Counted from the first letter of the stretch, positions 23,655-35,901 are shown. The stretch is 64,000 nt of DNA from Rhizoctonia solani (GCF_016906535.1 NC_057376.1:1116001-1180000); one strand, 5' to 3'. Notes: generated by a model not told the origin, from the sequence alone. Numbers and translations: made by a program.

Positions 23655-26600
23655 CTAGTACCCTCGTCGCAAACGTGCAATTTCGGCTCGTAGTCGCGCG
23701 TTTTCTTCCTTGACCAAACGGAGCTCTTCTAAGGTGTCTCCTAGGTACTCTTTCAAGTCGCTCTGAGGAGATTCCATATTAGCTCTCAGCTTAAACCAGT
23801 CGGGAGCGGCAAGCTCACCTTCCACCCTCTTGAAGCCCGAAGTAAATCCAAGTGCAATCCACGCACGTCCTCTTTTGTCTCTTGTCTGAACTCAAACATA
23901 ACATCCGACACAATATTCCTCAAAAGATCTTGTGCCTGAGTCTTGGTCATTGAAGTGCTATTGCCCTTGTTCGTCGGAGTCTCTCCTGCATATACCTCGG
24001 CTCCCAACGCGGCCGCCAACCCACGACGGGGAGTAACTAACAGTGCGTTAGATCCACGATGCGCGCAGTCACTCTCATCCTCGTCTGACGAGTTCGACCC
24101 CGAGACTGAGTTGTTTGCAAGTCCCGAGCGAGGTCGCGCCGGGGTGTAAATCGTGTCGAGGGGCGCAGAAACATATGGCGATTCGGTATCGACCCATCCG
24201 ACCCGCTTGCCAGAATTACGCGTCGAAGAACCGCTCAAAGGGGTTGACGAACGTTCACGTTCCCGTTCTCGGAACAGAGCATCGGATTGTTCCCTGAAGA
24301 TGGCAGAGGCGCGTTTCTTCAACACAGGCTCAGGCCGGTCTCTCAAGCTCCCAAACGTTTCGGCACGCTCGCGCGTAATTCCAGACTCGGAAACCACTCT
24401 CATCGCTTCTGGTGCTGGCTTCAGATCCGTTGAGAAACGTCTGGCCAACCCGGTTGGGCGTCCCAACCCGAGAGTTGCGGAACCAGAAGCGCCTAGAGTA
24501 CCTGCGCGACTGGCGGGCCTATCGGTGCCGTCCCTGAACAGCCGGCTCGAAGGCCTTTCGCGCTCGGATTCACTGACAAGTCTGTCTTCAAATGCGCGGC
24601 TGCGAGGCCTATCTTCAGTACCGATACGACTCCGCGGGCGATCTTCGATGGCGGGTAAGGTTGGGAGCTTGGGCGTTTCGTTGCCCAGTCGACTTCTGGC
24701 TCGCTCTTCTCCTAGCCGGCTCCAAGGGCGCTCCCTGTCGCCGGGACGGGGAACAAGAATTTGCTCCTCTGGTTCGTCCGACGTCGCTGACCCAGCCGGT
24801 ACACCAGGGGTATAGTTGGGAGTCGTGGATCGCAAAGAAGGGCGGGTGCTTAGGGGCGTACTCCTTCCATTTGATAAAGAAGACTGGCTTGACACGGCAG
24901 ACAATGGGACTGTGCTCTGACTCGGGGACCGGGTTCTCATGGTAGAAGCCGCGTCGTCTTGAGCAAAGATTTGAGCAATAGTCGGTGGTCGAGAGCCATC
25001 GGAAGTTAAGCGGCGAGGCATGGTTTGTGTTTGACGCCTCGATGTCGGGGAAATTGTAGCTAAGGATGGCGGTCAATTTCACAGTTTCAATGGGATGATT
25101 TCAATGCTCACATTCCCGATCATTCTTGGTCAAAGGAGAACCATTGGCACTGGATACCTTTGATCCAGGGCTCGGCGTTCCAGCTGCGGTCTTTAAATCT
25201 GCCAGAGAGGGCCTACTGGCCCTGCTGATTGTGTCTCTTGTAGCCTTGGACAACCCCTCCCTCACTCTGCTGATCTACCAAAGACATTGGACGAACTCGA
25301 ACGCGCTCCTTCCCAGAACCTGCAGAGATCATGGACGTTGGCCGCACTTTATTTTCGACTCCGGCCTTGACGCGAAGTGCTCCAGGAGAAACCTTGGTCT
25401 TCAAATCTCCCGACGGAGACCTTTTGTGTAGATCAGCCACTGATGATTTCGTGCGCGCAAGCTGGGGTGACCTGTTCCGCAGAGTTTCGGGGGAGCTGAT
25501 GCGCGGAGATTCGGGTGATTTGGGGCCAATGTCAAGGGTGGATGGTCTTTTACGCAAGGTTCCACCGCGTAGATCCGACACGGATGCTTTGATTCGGAGT
25601 GAGTCGGCAGTGGGGAGGTTAGGGAGAGAGTCTGTCCGAGCTGGGCGGGCTCGAGGGAGCGTGTTGGACGACTTGGAACAAATCGGTGAGCCTATTTAAG
25701 AGTTGGGTTTTCAGCCATAGCTCACCGTTGGTGATTCTGCGACAAGCGCCATGCCACCAATCCTCCCACCAGCAGGGTCAACGGCGACCGCCTGGCTAGG
25801 TGCATCTGTGCTGCGCAGGTTGAGTTGCATGACTCGGCCGGTCTCAGAAGTAACGATGATCGTAGCTCCGTCGTGCGAGAAAGACATGGCAGTGACGTTT
25901 TCTTCAACGTTGAATTTCTTAAGCAGACTAAACGTATTTATACGGCACGAATGGGTACAATGATGTAATAAAGGTGACAGTGACACGCACCTCGAGTCCT
26001 TATCAATATCGAGCAGCACGACGCGACTGTCTCGCCCAGGAAGAGCGACAGCGACTAGAGAGGAAGTAGAGGACGAAAAGGCAATAGAAGCACTGGTGCC
26101 TTCAACTTTGCTGATGGGGATGGTCCGAATTGGAGCACCTCCCTTGGTCGTGTCAAATACATGGAGGCCTTTTGGACTGAGAATCAACAGGGTCGTCCGG
26201 CGTGATGGGTGAAATGCAGCCGCCAGGGCGCCGGCAGGAGCCCCTCGTAACACTACGGTAGATTGCTGGGGGATGTTCGTAACCATCGTGGAATCACCCG
26301 AGCATGTAGCCAACAGAGATTGATCGCATGCGACAGACATAGCCTGGATAGATGACTTGTGGCCCTACGAAACACGCTTATTTCAGTACATCAGCGCTTA
26401 AACGAGTTAACTTGGATATACCTCAATGGTAAGGACTGCGCGTCTGGCTTCAGTATCGAAGATAACCGCCCTTGGACCTCTAGCGAGTGCGAGCATAAGT
26501 CCGGGTGTATCGGGACCGTCGATTACTGCCATAGCACCCAACTTGGCGCCGCCAATTCCGCCTTCGCCTTCCCGAATGACATCCCGTAACCAGGCGCCCG

Positions 26601-26808
26601 AAGTTGGATCATACGCAGAAACAGATCCTCCAGAGGCTACGAAGATAGATGAACCATCGTAAGACCAGCTTATACACGATGAAGGTATGCGGGAGGGAGG
26701 AGTCAAAGCAGCGGTGAATATAGGGGCAGGGTTCGGATTGGATGCCTGTAGAGCACTAGATGAGATGACTGAAAGTCCTTGTGAAGTGGTCACGGCGATC
26801 AGCGACAT
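23655..26808 (-). CDS. NEDD1-like WD40 protein (gamma-tubulin complex targeting)
   Basis: NEDD1 proteins recruit gamma-tubulin ring complexes to centrosomes or spindle pole bodies. The N-terminal half is a WD40 propeller: SRIPSSCISWSYDGSSIFVA, SGGSVSAYDPTSGAWLRDV, SVACDQSLLATCSGDSTMVT, and LAAAFHPSRRTTLLILSPKG can be seen as blade strands. The middle is disordered, Ser/Pro/Arg-rich, with repeated RPRSR and RSP motifs. The extreme C-terminus is helical: AQDLLRNIVSDVMFEFRQET, KEDVRGLHLDLLRASRGWK, and after an intron SDLKEYLGDTLEELRLVKEE followed by NARLRAEIARLRRGY. That matches the tail of animal NEDD1, which binds gamma-tubulin. Stop is TAG at 23655-23657. The start is uncertain: ATG 26808 is in frame, but an upstream exon from ATG 26927 with a 71-nt intron also joins in frame. 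About 900 residues. Confidence 0.8.
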
Positions 26809-27116
26809 GCTGCCGATAGGGTTGGAGCACAAAGAAACGAGAGTAGAGGCAGTTATTCGTGGGATAAGAACAAAACCAACAGTCGAAGCGAAGAACAAAT
26901 CCAAAAGCTGTAAATCAGCTTTTCCATAAATGGATTGCGGCGCTTAGGCTTCAACAAGCGAAACGCGTCCCTGGACCCTCACGTGCGGAGTGTTTGGGCT
27001 GAGTCAGCAAGCCACGAGCAGAGCAGCTTGCTAGGACCACTAATATTTGCATCCGTCCCGCTGTCCGTCCGCTCTCCTAATCGAACTATCCCCGTCCCCA
27101 ACGCCTCAAGAACACC
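26809..27116. other. Divergent promoter region (NEDD1-like / RPS23)
   Basis: These 308 bp separate two divergent genes. The last 60 bp before the RPS23 start are pyrimidine-rich (CCCGCTGTCCGTCCGCTCTC at about 27058), as is common ahead of ribosomal protein genes. A possible upstream first exon of the NEDD1-like gene (ATG 26927) falls inside. Confidence 0.45.
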
Positions 27117-27770
27117 ATGGGATGTGAGTAACGCAAGCATGCATCTCGGTAAATGCTAACGTACCTCCGCAGCCAACAAGCCTCGTGGACTTAACGCAGC
27201 ACGAAAACTCCGCATCTCCCGCCGCGAGAACCGATGGGTCAGTCTGACAGATATAAGCAGAAATATCCTCTAATATAACATGTGGAAATACAGGCGGACA
27301 AGTCGTACAAAAAGCGTGCGCTCGGTAACGTCTACAAGACCTCTCCTACAGGAGGTTCTTCGCACGCCAAGGGGATCGTCCTCGAAAAGGTCGGTGTCGA
27401 GGCCAAGCAGCCCAACTCTGCCATTCGCAAGTGTGTGCGTGTGCAGCTCATCAAGAACGGAAAGAAGGTCACTGCTTTCGTTCCCGTAAGTCCAGCTTGC
27501 TGCGTGTATATGTCTAATTGTTTAATCTCGGCGCTTAGAATGACGGTTGCTTGAACTTTGTCGACGAGAACGACGAAGTCCTCATTTCCGGTTTCGGTCG
27601 TCGCGGAAAGGCAAAGGGTGATATTCCTGGTGTGCGTTTCAAGGTCGTCAAGGTCTCTGGTGTCGGTCTTCTCGCCTTGTGGTCTGAGAAGAAGGTACGT
27701 TGTTTCCCTCACCGATGGCATACGGCCCACTCATTTGTATACCTATCTATAGGAGAAGCCTAGGTCATAA
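27117..27770 (+). CDS. RPS23: 40S ribosomal protein S23 (uS12)
   Basis: uS12 lines the decoding centre of the small ribosomal subunit and contributes to tRNA selection. Five exons join cleanly. ATG 27117 gives MG and a split Ser codon; then [101 protein letters not shown] and a last exon KEKPRS with TAA at 27768-27770. The [10 protein letters not shown] loop contains the proline (Pro62 in yeast and human numbering) that is hydroxylated by OGFOD1/Tpa1-type enzymes. The total is 145 residues, exactly the family's length, which supports every splice site. Introns have ordinary GT-AG ends. It is convergent with PIG-U. Confidence 0.98.
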
Positions 27771-27960
27771 ACAGCAACTCACTTTCCCCATTCTCCCTCC
27801 GTTCCGACAGCATCCTTGCCTTCTAAAAGCTGTTATGCTTGTATTCACACCCACGTATGCATGAATTTATGCGGCTCATCGAGTGTTTTCATATGCAATC
27901 AATTTTTGGCCACTGAACAACCCAGTCATCTCATTAAACTTTTGATCAGCTCCATCTATG

Positions 27961-29595
27961 TCACAACTGAACAACCTCTTCCCCTTCTTCGGTAACAAAC
28001 GCAGCACGCAGTCCCGCCCAGACAGCGTCCACAACCATTGCCAGGTTTGCCAATCCAAACACGAGTGTTGCTGCATATAAGAAGTTGGCATTACCTGTCC
28101 CTTGAGATAGCCAGAGATGACTGGCGAGTGGCATGAGGAGCGCAGAGTGTAGGTGTAATAAGAATGTCGGCAATGGATGCCTCATGTCTATGGGAAGATT
28201 AGATATACCAAACGGTCAGCGATATAAACTCACAAGCAAAGGTCTCCGGGAAAAGAGATATCAAAGAGATAAACAATCCAGGATCCGCAAGGGTCGGATA
28301 CGACTTCAACGTCGCACTAATTCCCAACAATAGATATGCGGCGTAAAAAGGGTCGCGCCTAAAAGCCCAGCATGTGAATCTACATCTATGCTCGATTTAA
28401 TGAATTCAAACTAACCTGAATTTCATACAGATCGGGGCAATATAAATCAACGGATGGGCCTAAATTACGAGACTGTTAGTTGACTAATTGGTACCTAATA
28501 TGAATGAATCTACACACCGAGAAAGTAAATAAAAAGAATGGCCGATAGTGATCAAACATTTCAGTGAAAAAGTACCACCACAGTCCACAGTTTGGTGTCG
28601 CATCGGACATTGTAACTCTAACGCAATGATTCAGGTTCATGCACGGTGCCATGATAAACCAGCACTTACACTGCACCCCAAGACCTCCATACCCAGTTCC
28701 ATGATCCTGTAGCTACACGCCCCGAAAACGCCAAAACACCCATATACAGTACCCACTCCGCGCTCATAAATACTACCTTCCACAAGCTAGGTTGTTTCGA
28801 GGTGTGCTTGGTGTCTTCCTTTTCCCCTTTGCCCCCTGGTGTTGGATTCGCAAGCGTCGACGCCGGCGCATGTGGATCCGCCAGAACCATGATAGTGGGC
28901 ACTACGATCAACACAGACGGAAGCGATATATGGACTATGGCGGCGAGTGCTACAAGGGCCGGTCCCGTACGTTTCTGGCACGCAAAAAGAAGAGCAAGCA
29001 CGGTAAGAGATGTTTCAATCGTTGAAGTCGAACGAGCAAGAGTAGGAAGAAGGTTGTACGGGTTGAGCATGTGTCTAAAGAAAGCTGAGTTCCCTATCAT
29101 AACGGAAATGATTTGGCAACGAACATTACGGAGATTAGGACTTCTTTCCTATCGTCTCGTATGGAAGATCGTGCCCTCCATAAACACACAAGACACCAAG
29201 CCGTGATTCCGTCGAGTATGGACCATAGGATTGCAGAGCCAAAACTTGAGAGTGGAAATATTGTCGAGAAGAGAGCGAGGAACAGAGGTGACTACTCTAC
29301 GTCATAAATATTCGCAAAGTGCAATTGAGTATGCGGGAGCTTACATGTAAGAATACACCACCTGTGTATGGATCTATTCCTTTTTCTGAAAGAAAAATGC
29401 CCTCTTTTACTTGTTTAAAATGACAAAGCGTTAAATCGATTGGCACACCTCGGTGACATGATCAAGCTTACACCGAATAAAAGAGGTTACGGGTGATGCA
29501 AGTTGGTAGTCATCTTGGATATATCGTGGTATTGGGCTCGCGAACAATGCTAATCGGAGCGCGACGAGAGTAAATATTACGGTTATAGCTTTCAT
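27961..29595 (-). CDS. GPI transamidase complex subunit PIG-U (Gab1 family)
   Basis: PIG-U (yeast Gab1) is a multi-spanning ER subunit of the GPI transamidase, which attaches GPI anchors to proteins and is thought to present the lipid. ATG 29595 gives MKAITVIFTLVALRLALFAS and DYQLASPVTSFIR, then KEGIFLSEKGIDPYTGGVF, the typical lumenal loop after helix 1. FFRHMLNPYNLLPTLARSTS is the strongest family motif, followed by ETSLTVLALLFACQKRTGPA. NCGLWWYFFTEMFDHYRPFF is the second signature. The C-terminal helices read HPLPTFLLHLHSALLMPLAS and NANFLYAATLVFGLANLAMV. The stop is at 27961-27963. A charged loop rich in Gly/Lys/Glu (around 28820) breaks the helices between them. About 430 residues with six or so introns. 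The family call is secure. Confidence 0.92.
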
Positions 29596-29980
29596 CAGGT
29601 GATGGTTCGTAATAGAACGGCGGGGTTTGTTTGACCGGACCCTTGGCTACGACTGGCGCTTCCAGTCACTCAAAAACCAATTGAAGAAGCCTTCCCTAAT
29701 TCAATGGTAAGTTATACTGTACAAATGTCAGCCAAAGAAATAGTGCTGCGTATTCTTCCAGAGGTAATTTTATAAGTGTACAGGTTGGGATTTATCCTAC
29801 TTTTAGGCCACATTGAATTCTTCAGGTATTTGCTTGCGGCCTATGTGTATTCCATTTGAATCAGGAAGCTAATTTCACGTTTACTTAAATTGATATCTAG
29901 ATCATAAACAAGATGCAATTTGGGATACTAAACATAGCAAGAGCCGGATTTGGGGAACTTTATGTGTTCTATAGAAGATT
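29596..29980. other. Intergenic between PIG-U and pyranose oxidase
   Basis: These 385 bp separate two minus-strand genes. They contain the PIG-U promoter and the oxidase 3' region. No conserved open frame is seen. Confidence 0.45.
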
Positions 29981-32900
29981 TCACGTTAATTTCTTGGCAA
30001 TGTATTTGGCTGCCTTAATTGCATATGCAACCTGCGTTTAAAGTCATTTGAGTCAGCAAACAACCATTTAGATGAGGCGGTACTTACACTAGTACGCGTG
30101 GGATTGCAAGCTGTAGAGTCTGGAATAACATTGTTCCCTCCAACAAATAGATTCTTGTGGTTATGAACCTGTGAATACTGGTTTGCAACAGATTGATTGA
30201 GGACATCCTGAGGGATCTTCTGTGTTTCCAGCTCTATCTTGTCTTCATTGACTCTCATAAGTCTAGTAGTGCCCTGTTTGTTGCATAAAGTTAGATTATA
30301 TCAAATGATTGGGCTAACACTGCAAAGTGGGGGGTTGTAAACCCGTCCATAAGCAGGCATAAATCCAATGGTTTAGCGCCATGTCTGCAACAATCAATGG
30401 TTTCATCCAACTGTGCTCCACGTACCAATGCAAACTGCAATTGATTGATCTACATGCCACAAACCTTCATTTGGGTTTATGGCTCCTGCAAGCGTCATGC
30501 TGACTGATGCTCACACGTACTGGTATACGCCTGTAAGTGTTCTGCAAACAGTTGCTAACCTACCGGGACTTGCTCTCCCAGCATTAACATTACCATAGTA
30601 AGTTTCACATGGGTACTGGTTTCTCCCTTTGACAATATACCTGTATCTATCTTGCTTCACAAACTGAAGAAAAGTAACTCATAACTGTCTGATAATTTGA
30701 GCAAACCAAAACCATAAATTAAATTTTCTTAATTATGCCTTGAGCCTCATCCAGCAATGCAGTTAGTGTTGTACCCAGGGTTAATCACAATATACATATT
30801 TACCCTTGCATTTATGTAGAAGGATAATATGGGACCTTGCAACCCTTGTTGCACACTGAAACCAGTGTTGGACTGGGTGTAATTCCTTGCCCAGATGGGT
30901 CCGGGTGGATAAACTCAGGGGGGCTGCCATGATATGAGGGATGTGGATACTGAGACATAGATATTACAACTGAGAACAGAGGGGTCTATCTAACTCAAGG
31001 GCGTAATTGACACACAGGGGGGCATGGGGAGCAAAATGTGGGCCGCATATATATATATATCTGATTGGCACGCATGTGCTCAGTGCAATCAACCCAGTAT
31101 GACCAGCATGGGTTGTCTCAGTGTAAACCAATGTAGATCCCATTGGCAATCATTGTTCTACGCATGTGATTGTTGGACCACCTGAGGCAGATGCAGACTT
31201 GCTTATATATGACCAGGTGGAGTCACCCAGTATCCTCATACAACCACAACCACGCTGAGTACAATTTCTATCTCATTGTTAGTGCCTGCCTAACTGATCT
31301 TGAAATAATGATATGTTTCTATACAGCATAAGAGATGCTTGGACAAGGTAGACAAAGCAGGCCAGGACATGTAGGTCTGCCATCTATAACATTTATTGCT
31401 TGAAATTCTATCTGACAAAACTCTGACCATCACAGACCTCCCCCACAAGCGCAATTTATTCCCCTGCAATCCATCCCCTTGTAAGTGATGTACTTGTTGT
31501 TACATTGAGTACATACTAACTAACCCCTCAGGTTGTTGCAACTGTTGCTAGGTACATCTAAATGAACCAAGCGTTCAAACAGGCAGGGGGCCTGGTCACT
31601 ATTGGGGTCTATCAATTACGTTTTGTATATACATACAAGCAATACACACATTGTAAACCGTCAACACTATCATTTGCATGATACTTTTATAATTATATAG
31701 AACAAATGTTTGATGTAGCATTTATGGTACATTTCCGCCCGGTTTCTGTGTGCGTGTATACATTGATAAACACCATATATGGTCATAGCAAAACGCGTGC
31801 AACCACATACCTGGGGGCAATATACATTGAAATACGTGGCAAAATTCAATGGATACCCACTGGTCAGTATACCATTAACCAGCATAAACCAATGGTGCCC
31901 AAGTGGATAGCGTCCTGCCAACTGGGTTGGAGTTCAACTGCTCCACATGGGTCATTATTCCATCAGCAGCAACAGACATCATTGGCCAATGGGTGCAAGT
32001 ATGGTCACAGAGCTCATAGAACAGCGCGGCGGAGTACCTGCGTGTGAGATCAAAGACCAGTTTGGTCTTGATGGGTTTGTATGGTGCTGTTCTGGTATAA
32101 ACAGGTGCTAAACCGTGGGTTTACAACCCTCCAATTTGCAGTGCAAACCGAATGCGTACAGTGATGTGTAGCGCTAATCCTGGCGCCTGTAATCATCAAT
32201 ACATAAAGCATTAAGTGAATGTGGTAAATTTAAGCTATCAACATGACGTACCATGAACTGCGGGTATGACCCAGGCAAAAATTCTCCCAACTTGCCGGCT
32301 ACTTCACACATTTTAGACATCATCCTGCGAAATAATTAACGCTATGAATAAGAGTCAAGTAAGAGGAAGAAATTACAAGGAATCTTTCTCGGCATCCGCC
32401 TTTTTTCGAACGACATTGAACTGTTGTGTTCATTATAAGCACCCATAATCAACACTGAGGTTGAAACATGGCTTACAGTTGGTTGAGGCATCCCGTATAT
32501 ATCGGTAAGCTTATTAGAAAATGTGACGTAGTTACTCTCATAAACTGCTTGACGTCCAAAGAACCGTAAATCTACGATTAAACGAGGGTCGGCCCTTGGA
32601 CCCACGTCACCATAGGAGAACGCGTCCCGATGGATCTGGGTATGCCAGGGATTCTCTGTGGTATACGGGATTGTTACCTGAGGCTCTGGGTCGGAGAACG
32701 GAATGTGGATTGGGTCGTCCGGGAATTTCGCTTTATGCCCAGCGCATCTGCCCCGATGCTCAGCCCCGAGTAGGTCCTCGTGTTCTTCAATGTTTTCGAT
32801 GAATTTCCTTTTCAGTACGATCTAGGTGTCAATGTGTGGTGTTAAATATAGGCTTGATCTAGACGAGATGAAAATGTGTCGAACTGACTTGACAAAACGA

Positions 32901-34223
32901 GATGGACTGCTCCGTAAGGTAGCGTCCCAGAGCTGGTAATTCGCGTGCTGGGTCGTTCTCATTGTCATAGAGATGTAGACCAAAGCCGCTGTTCCAAAGA
33001 ACCTGAGGGGTGCCGATGGCTCCGCATGCAACGACAAAGTACTGAAACCCGCAGGTTAGTATTCAATTGGTTCGATCTCAAAAATAAGACATACCTTCGC
33101 TGGAATCAATAGATACTCGTCTGCTATAATATCTTTAACATACGCAAATTTGATTGCACCAGTGCCATCGCGCAAGCGATCGTAATCAATCCGGCTTTCC
33201 TTGTCGCTACCGCCTATCAATGGGGAGTTTTCACGAACAAAGCCAATGATCCTATGTTCCGCAAGCAGAGTGAATCGTTTATCGGAGCCATTCTTGGAGT
33301 AGGTTTCTCCGAGAACGGTATCCGAACCACTCCATGTAACGTAGCCACGATTCTTCCGTCTTTTGACTGCAAGAGGCAGATTCTTTACAGCATCCTCTCC
33401 ATAGGCATTTTGCAAGACCTTCTTTACCAGGTTATGACGGACGGAGAGATCGTATTGGTCCAAGTTTACGTTCAGTAAGGTTCCCGCTTCGTTGATGTAT
33501 TTCAAAAACTCTTCCTTTGGGAGCGGGGAAGCTTCGCGTTCTTCGGGATGCGGGATGGCTGCGCAAATATATGAGAGCAATAGCATATAAATGGTGCATA
33601 AACATACGGCAAGCGCAAGTCCAATGTGTTGCCATCCCACCAACAGTTCTCGTAACAGCGCATCCAGGTAAATTAACCGACGGCTCTTGCTCGGGATTGT
33701 TAAATGCCGAAACCAAAGGTTTACTACCGGGAGACCAAGCTTCCGCCCCAAGGGTAGGCATATATGTCGCGGCTGGTGGGACAGAAACGGGTTGCAGGGC
33801 GCCTTTAATAACATTCACTGAGTGTACGCATATATGTATGAGTTGAGTCTGCTAGGTGAAACCACTGCCGATCAAACTAACATACCAAACGCGTCGATAT
33901 CCTTTTGGTACCTAATTAATTGATTAGCTGGGTCCGCAGTATTCAATTGATAAACCAACTTCGCCGAGTTTTTGTGGTGTCGTCCAATGACTGGGTTGTC
34001 TTGTGATCCCATTTCAATCATCAAGACAGTGAGGTCGGACTTCTTGCTATTATCAAGAATCTTCCGCGCAAAAGTACATCTATTTACGCAGAGTTCAGGA
34101 AGGCCTGGGTATCACGAGCCATAGGCTCTAGATTTATGCTTACCCGATGGGTCCACTACCAGCGATGAAGACATCAACTGCATCGACAAGTTTTGGATCG
34201 CCTCTTGTTTCAGTTCCAGCCAT
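29981..34223 (-). CDS. Pyranose 2-oxidase (GMC family), catalytic His replaced, one intron carrying an inserted element
   Basis: Pyranose 2-oxidases are FAD enzymes that oxidise glucose and other aldopyranoses at C2 and make hydrogen peroxide, often in wood- and litter-decaying basidiomycetes. ATG 34223 leads to VDVFIAGSGPIGCTFARKIL, the FAD-binding GxGxxG. EPSVNLPGCAVTRTVGGMAT followed by HWTCAC carries the THW histidine that binds FAD covalently. YDLSVRHNLVKKVLQNAYG, QVTIPYTTENPWHTQIHRDA, FSYGDVGPRADPRLIVDLRF and GSYPQFM-APGLALHI are all recognisable. After the long intron (30274-32159) come GTTRLMRVNEDKIELE, NHKNLFVGGNNVIPDSTACN and, after the last intron, AYAIKAAKYIAKKLT with TGA at 29981-29983. 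The segment that is GTHR in characterised enzymes is GTTR here, so the catalytic histidine is missing; the partner Asn (in CNPTRTS) is kept. About 620 residues, otherwise intact. Confidence 0.87.
30318..30344 (+). repeat. Left terminal inverted repeat (27 bp)
   Basis: Pairs with 32117-32143 in inverted orientation at 25 of 27 positions. It ends in TTGTAAACCC, as does its partner. Confidence 0.85.
32117..32143 (-). repeat. Right terminal inverted repeat (27 bp)
   Basis: Reverse complement matches 30318-30344 at 25 of 27 positions. It lies 15 bp inside the intron measured from the donor of the preceding oxidase exon. Confidence 0.85.
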
Positions 34224-35901
34224 AGCGAGAGATTACAAGTAGTTTTATGGGCTGTGTTGTGTATGAAACGCTCAGGATGGTGGACGAATTATGCTATGGG
34301 AGTGGGCTTTTTATACCTTGTATGCAGCTAGGTGAGTTGAAGATTATGTGACACTCGCTCTGCAGTCAACACACCGGATTAACCAATGACCGTTGTATCC
34401 GTGCCATAGATTCTCACATTGGAAACTCGAATCGAGTGGGAAGGCAAGGAGATACGATAAAAAGAGCCGTAGAGGTCGAGAAACACGGCAACAATTAGCT
34501 CCGGTATAGGATTTGGGTGTACTGATTGTTGCTTCACGAGTCTATGCATGCGTATCAACTGGATAGAAGTGCTTCTTTCACGAATGTGCACCCTGAAAGT
34601 CGCCGTGGCCCTTATTTAGGGAGATCTTGTGATGGCGCGAGGAAACACCCGAGCTCGGTAACTGACTAGCGAACACTGCTCCCATGCCTAATCAATAACG
34701 CCTGGCATAGATAGTCCATGTAATACATTTTATCCGGAGAATTCCAGCGTGGTACCTGACATGGGGTCTATCATCCGGCTGGTGCCTTTCAATTGGCTTC
34801 TGACACGTGCATCGAATACGGTACATGCCAGGCGTTCCCAGCTGTACTGTATCTTCCGAGTGAGGCCAAGCAAAACGGAGAACTATCAGATGACTCTCAA
34901 TATTGTTTTAGTCACCTATCAACCTCCAGTATTTCGAGAGATCCAGAAGCTATCCAAGTTAGGTGAATGAACGCGGAGATAGACCGCCTCTCCCTCTTCT
35001 CTGATAAGTGAACCCATCCCATGGGCTAAGCAACAATGGATAAGACAGGGGTGTTACGTATATGCGGATGAAAATAGCCTATAGGCCAAGCATGTTACTC
35101 AAAGGTCAGTTCCCTTTCTCGACACCAATGATTGGACGATACAGGTGGACCAGAGACGGGAACGCTTTTCACGCCGGCGCCTGTTAAAACCCACAGCCCT
35201 TTAAAGGCACACATGGTAGCCTACTATGAGCCCGTCAAGGATTGGCTGCAAGATCGAAGCCAAATTATGGGAGCAGAGGCGACTGTTCTACATTTTAAAT
35301 ACTCACAGATCTAGCGCGTTACGCAAATGCTTGCATATAAGGACACTAGCATTTACACGACCTGAATTCAAACGCTACGAGCCTCAAGCCTCCCTTTGGG
35401 TGATAAAATTCGTATTGCGAGAGGCTTTTATGTTAGGTTTCTCAAATCTTTTTGCTAGTTCTGAATTGAGCATCAGTTTTTTTGAGCATAGTATTTATAA
35501 GGTTCAACTTCCATCTAACGAAAGAGCTGACTCTGAGAAAACTGCGTCATCCCCTCGGCGTGCTTCGTACATCAAATCTACCCTTGGGCCGAGGAGTACC
35601 AATTAGAGTAATATATTGTATGCACCCGTTCTTGGGCGATAGTTCCGACCCTCAGAGCGCTCAAAAGCTACCACAGATAATGGTGTAATTATTGCCGTAG
35701 AAAATGAGTTAGATCGTTGCGTTCAGTGAGATCTCAGAAACCAGATATACTGTAGAATCAAACCAGTACGAAACTACTGTTAGATGATGAATGGTTACAT
35801 ATTGATACGATGCATGAAAGCTCGCAGTGCCTATTCAAACTCTATGAGTGATCATATGTAAGCATCATGAGCTTCAAGAATCACATACGCTCAAAGCAAT
35901 C
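34224..35901. other. 1.7-kb intergenic stretch, no gene assigned
   Basis: This separates the pyranose oxidase start from the TyrRS stop, both minus strand. Apart from the oxidase TATA box I could not link any frame to a known family. Several short open frames on the plus strand (for example 35226-35606) have no recognisable motif. It is one of the longest gene-free stretches here and could hold old mobile-element sequence, but I found no inverted or direct terminal repeats. Confidence 0.4.
34308..34315 (-). promoter_or_regulatory. TATA box of the pyranose oxidase gene
   Basis: The minus strand reads GGTATAAAAAGCCC, a near-perfect TATA element, 85-92 bp upstream of the ATG at 34223. It suggests a regulated, inducible promoter, in keeping with a secondary or degradative enzyme. 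Confidence 0.55.

Larger units (their letters stand above)
30318..32143. mobile_element. 1.83-kb element with terminal inverted repeats, probably non-autonomous CACTA-like DNA transposon
   Basis: The two ends are 27-bp inverted repeats that differ at only two positions (CACTGCAAA[G/T]TGG then [G/A]GGGTTGTAAACCC, read inwards from each end). The element lies wholly inside one intron of the pyranose oxidase gene; removing it would leave a 60-nt intron, the normal size here. The terminal CACTG and a near-match 3-bp flank (TAA at 30315-30317, CAA at 32144-32146) suggest the CACTA superfamily, but the target duplication is imperfect, so the class is an inference. Several copies of a CCAATGG/CATTGG motif cluster near both ends (30366-30430 and 31848-31990), like the subterminal repeats of that superfamily. 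No transposase-like reading frame is seen. A TA repeat (31046-31062) lies in the middle. Confidence 0.75.

Noticed and set aside
24153..24815. 220-residue plus-strand open frame
   Set aside because: It is antisense to the Arg/Ser-rich middle of the NEDD1-like gene and has the same low-complexity composition; a shadow.
31046..31062. TA-rich tract as a possible centromeric or origin signal
   Set aside because: It is a short simple repeat inside the inserted element, with nothing else to support a function.
34140..34165. Suspected frameshift in the FAD-binding motif of the pyranose oxidase
   Set aside because: On recounting, the exon ends in ATCGG before GTAAGC; joined to the next exon this gives an intact GSGPIGCTFAR.
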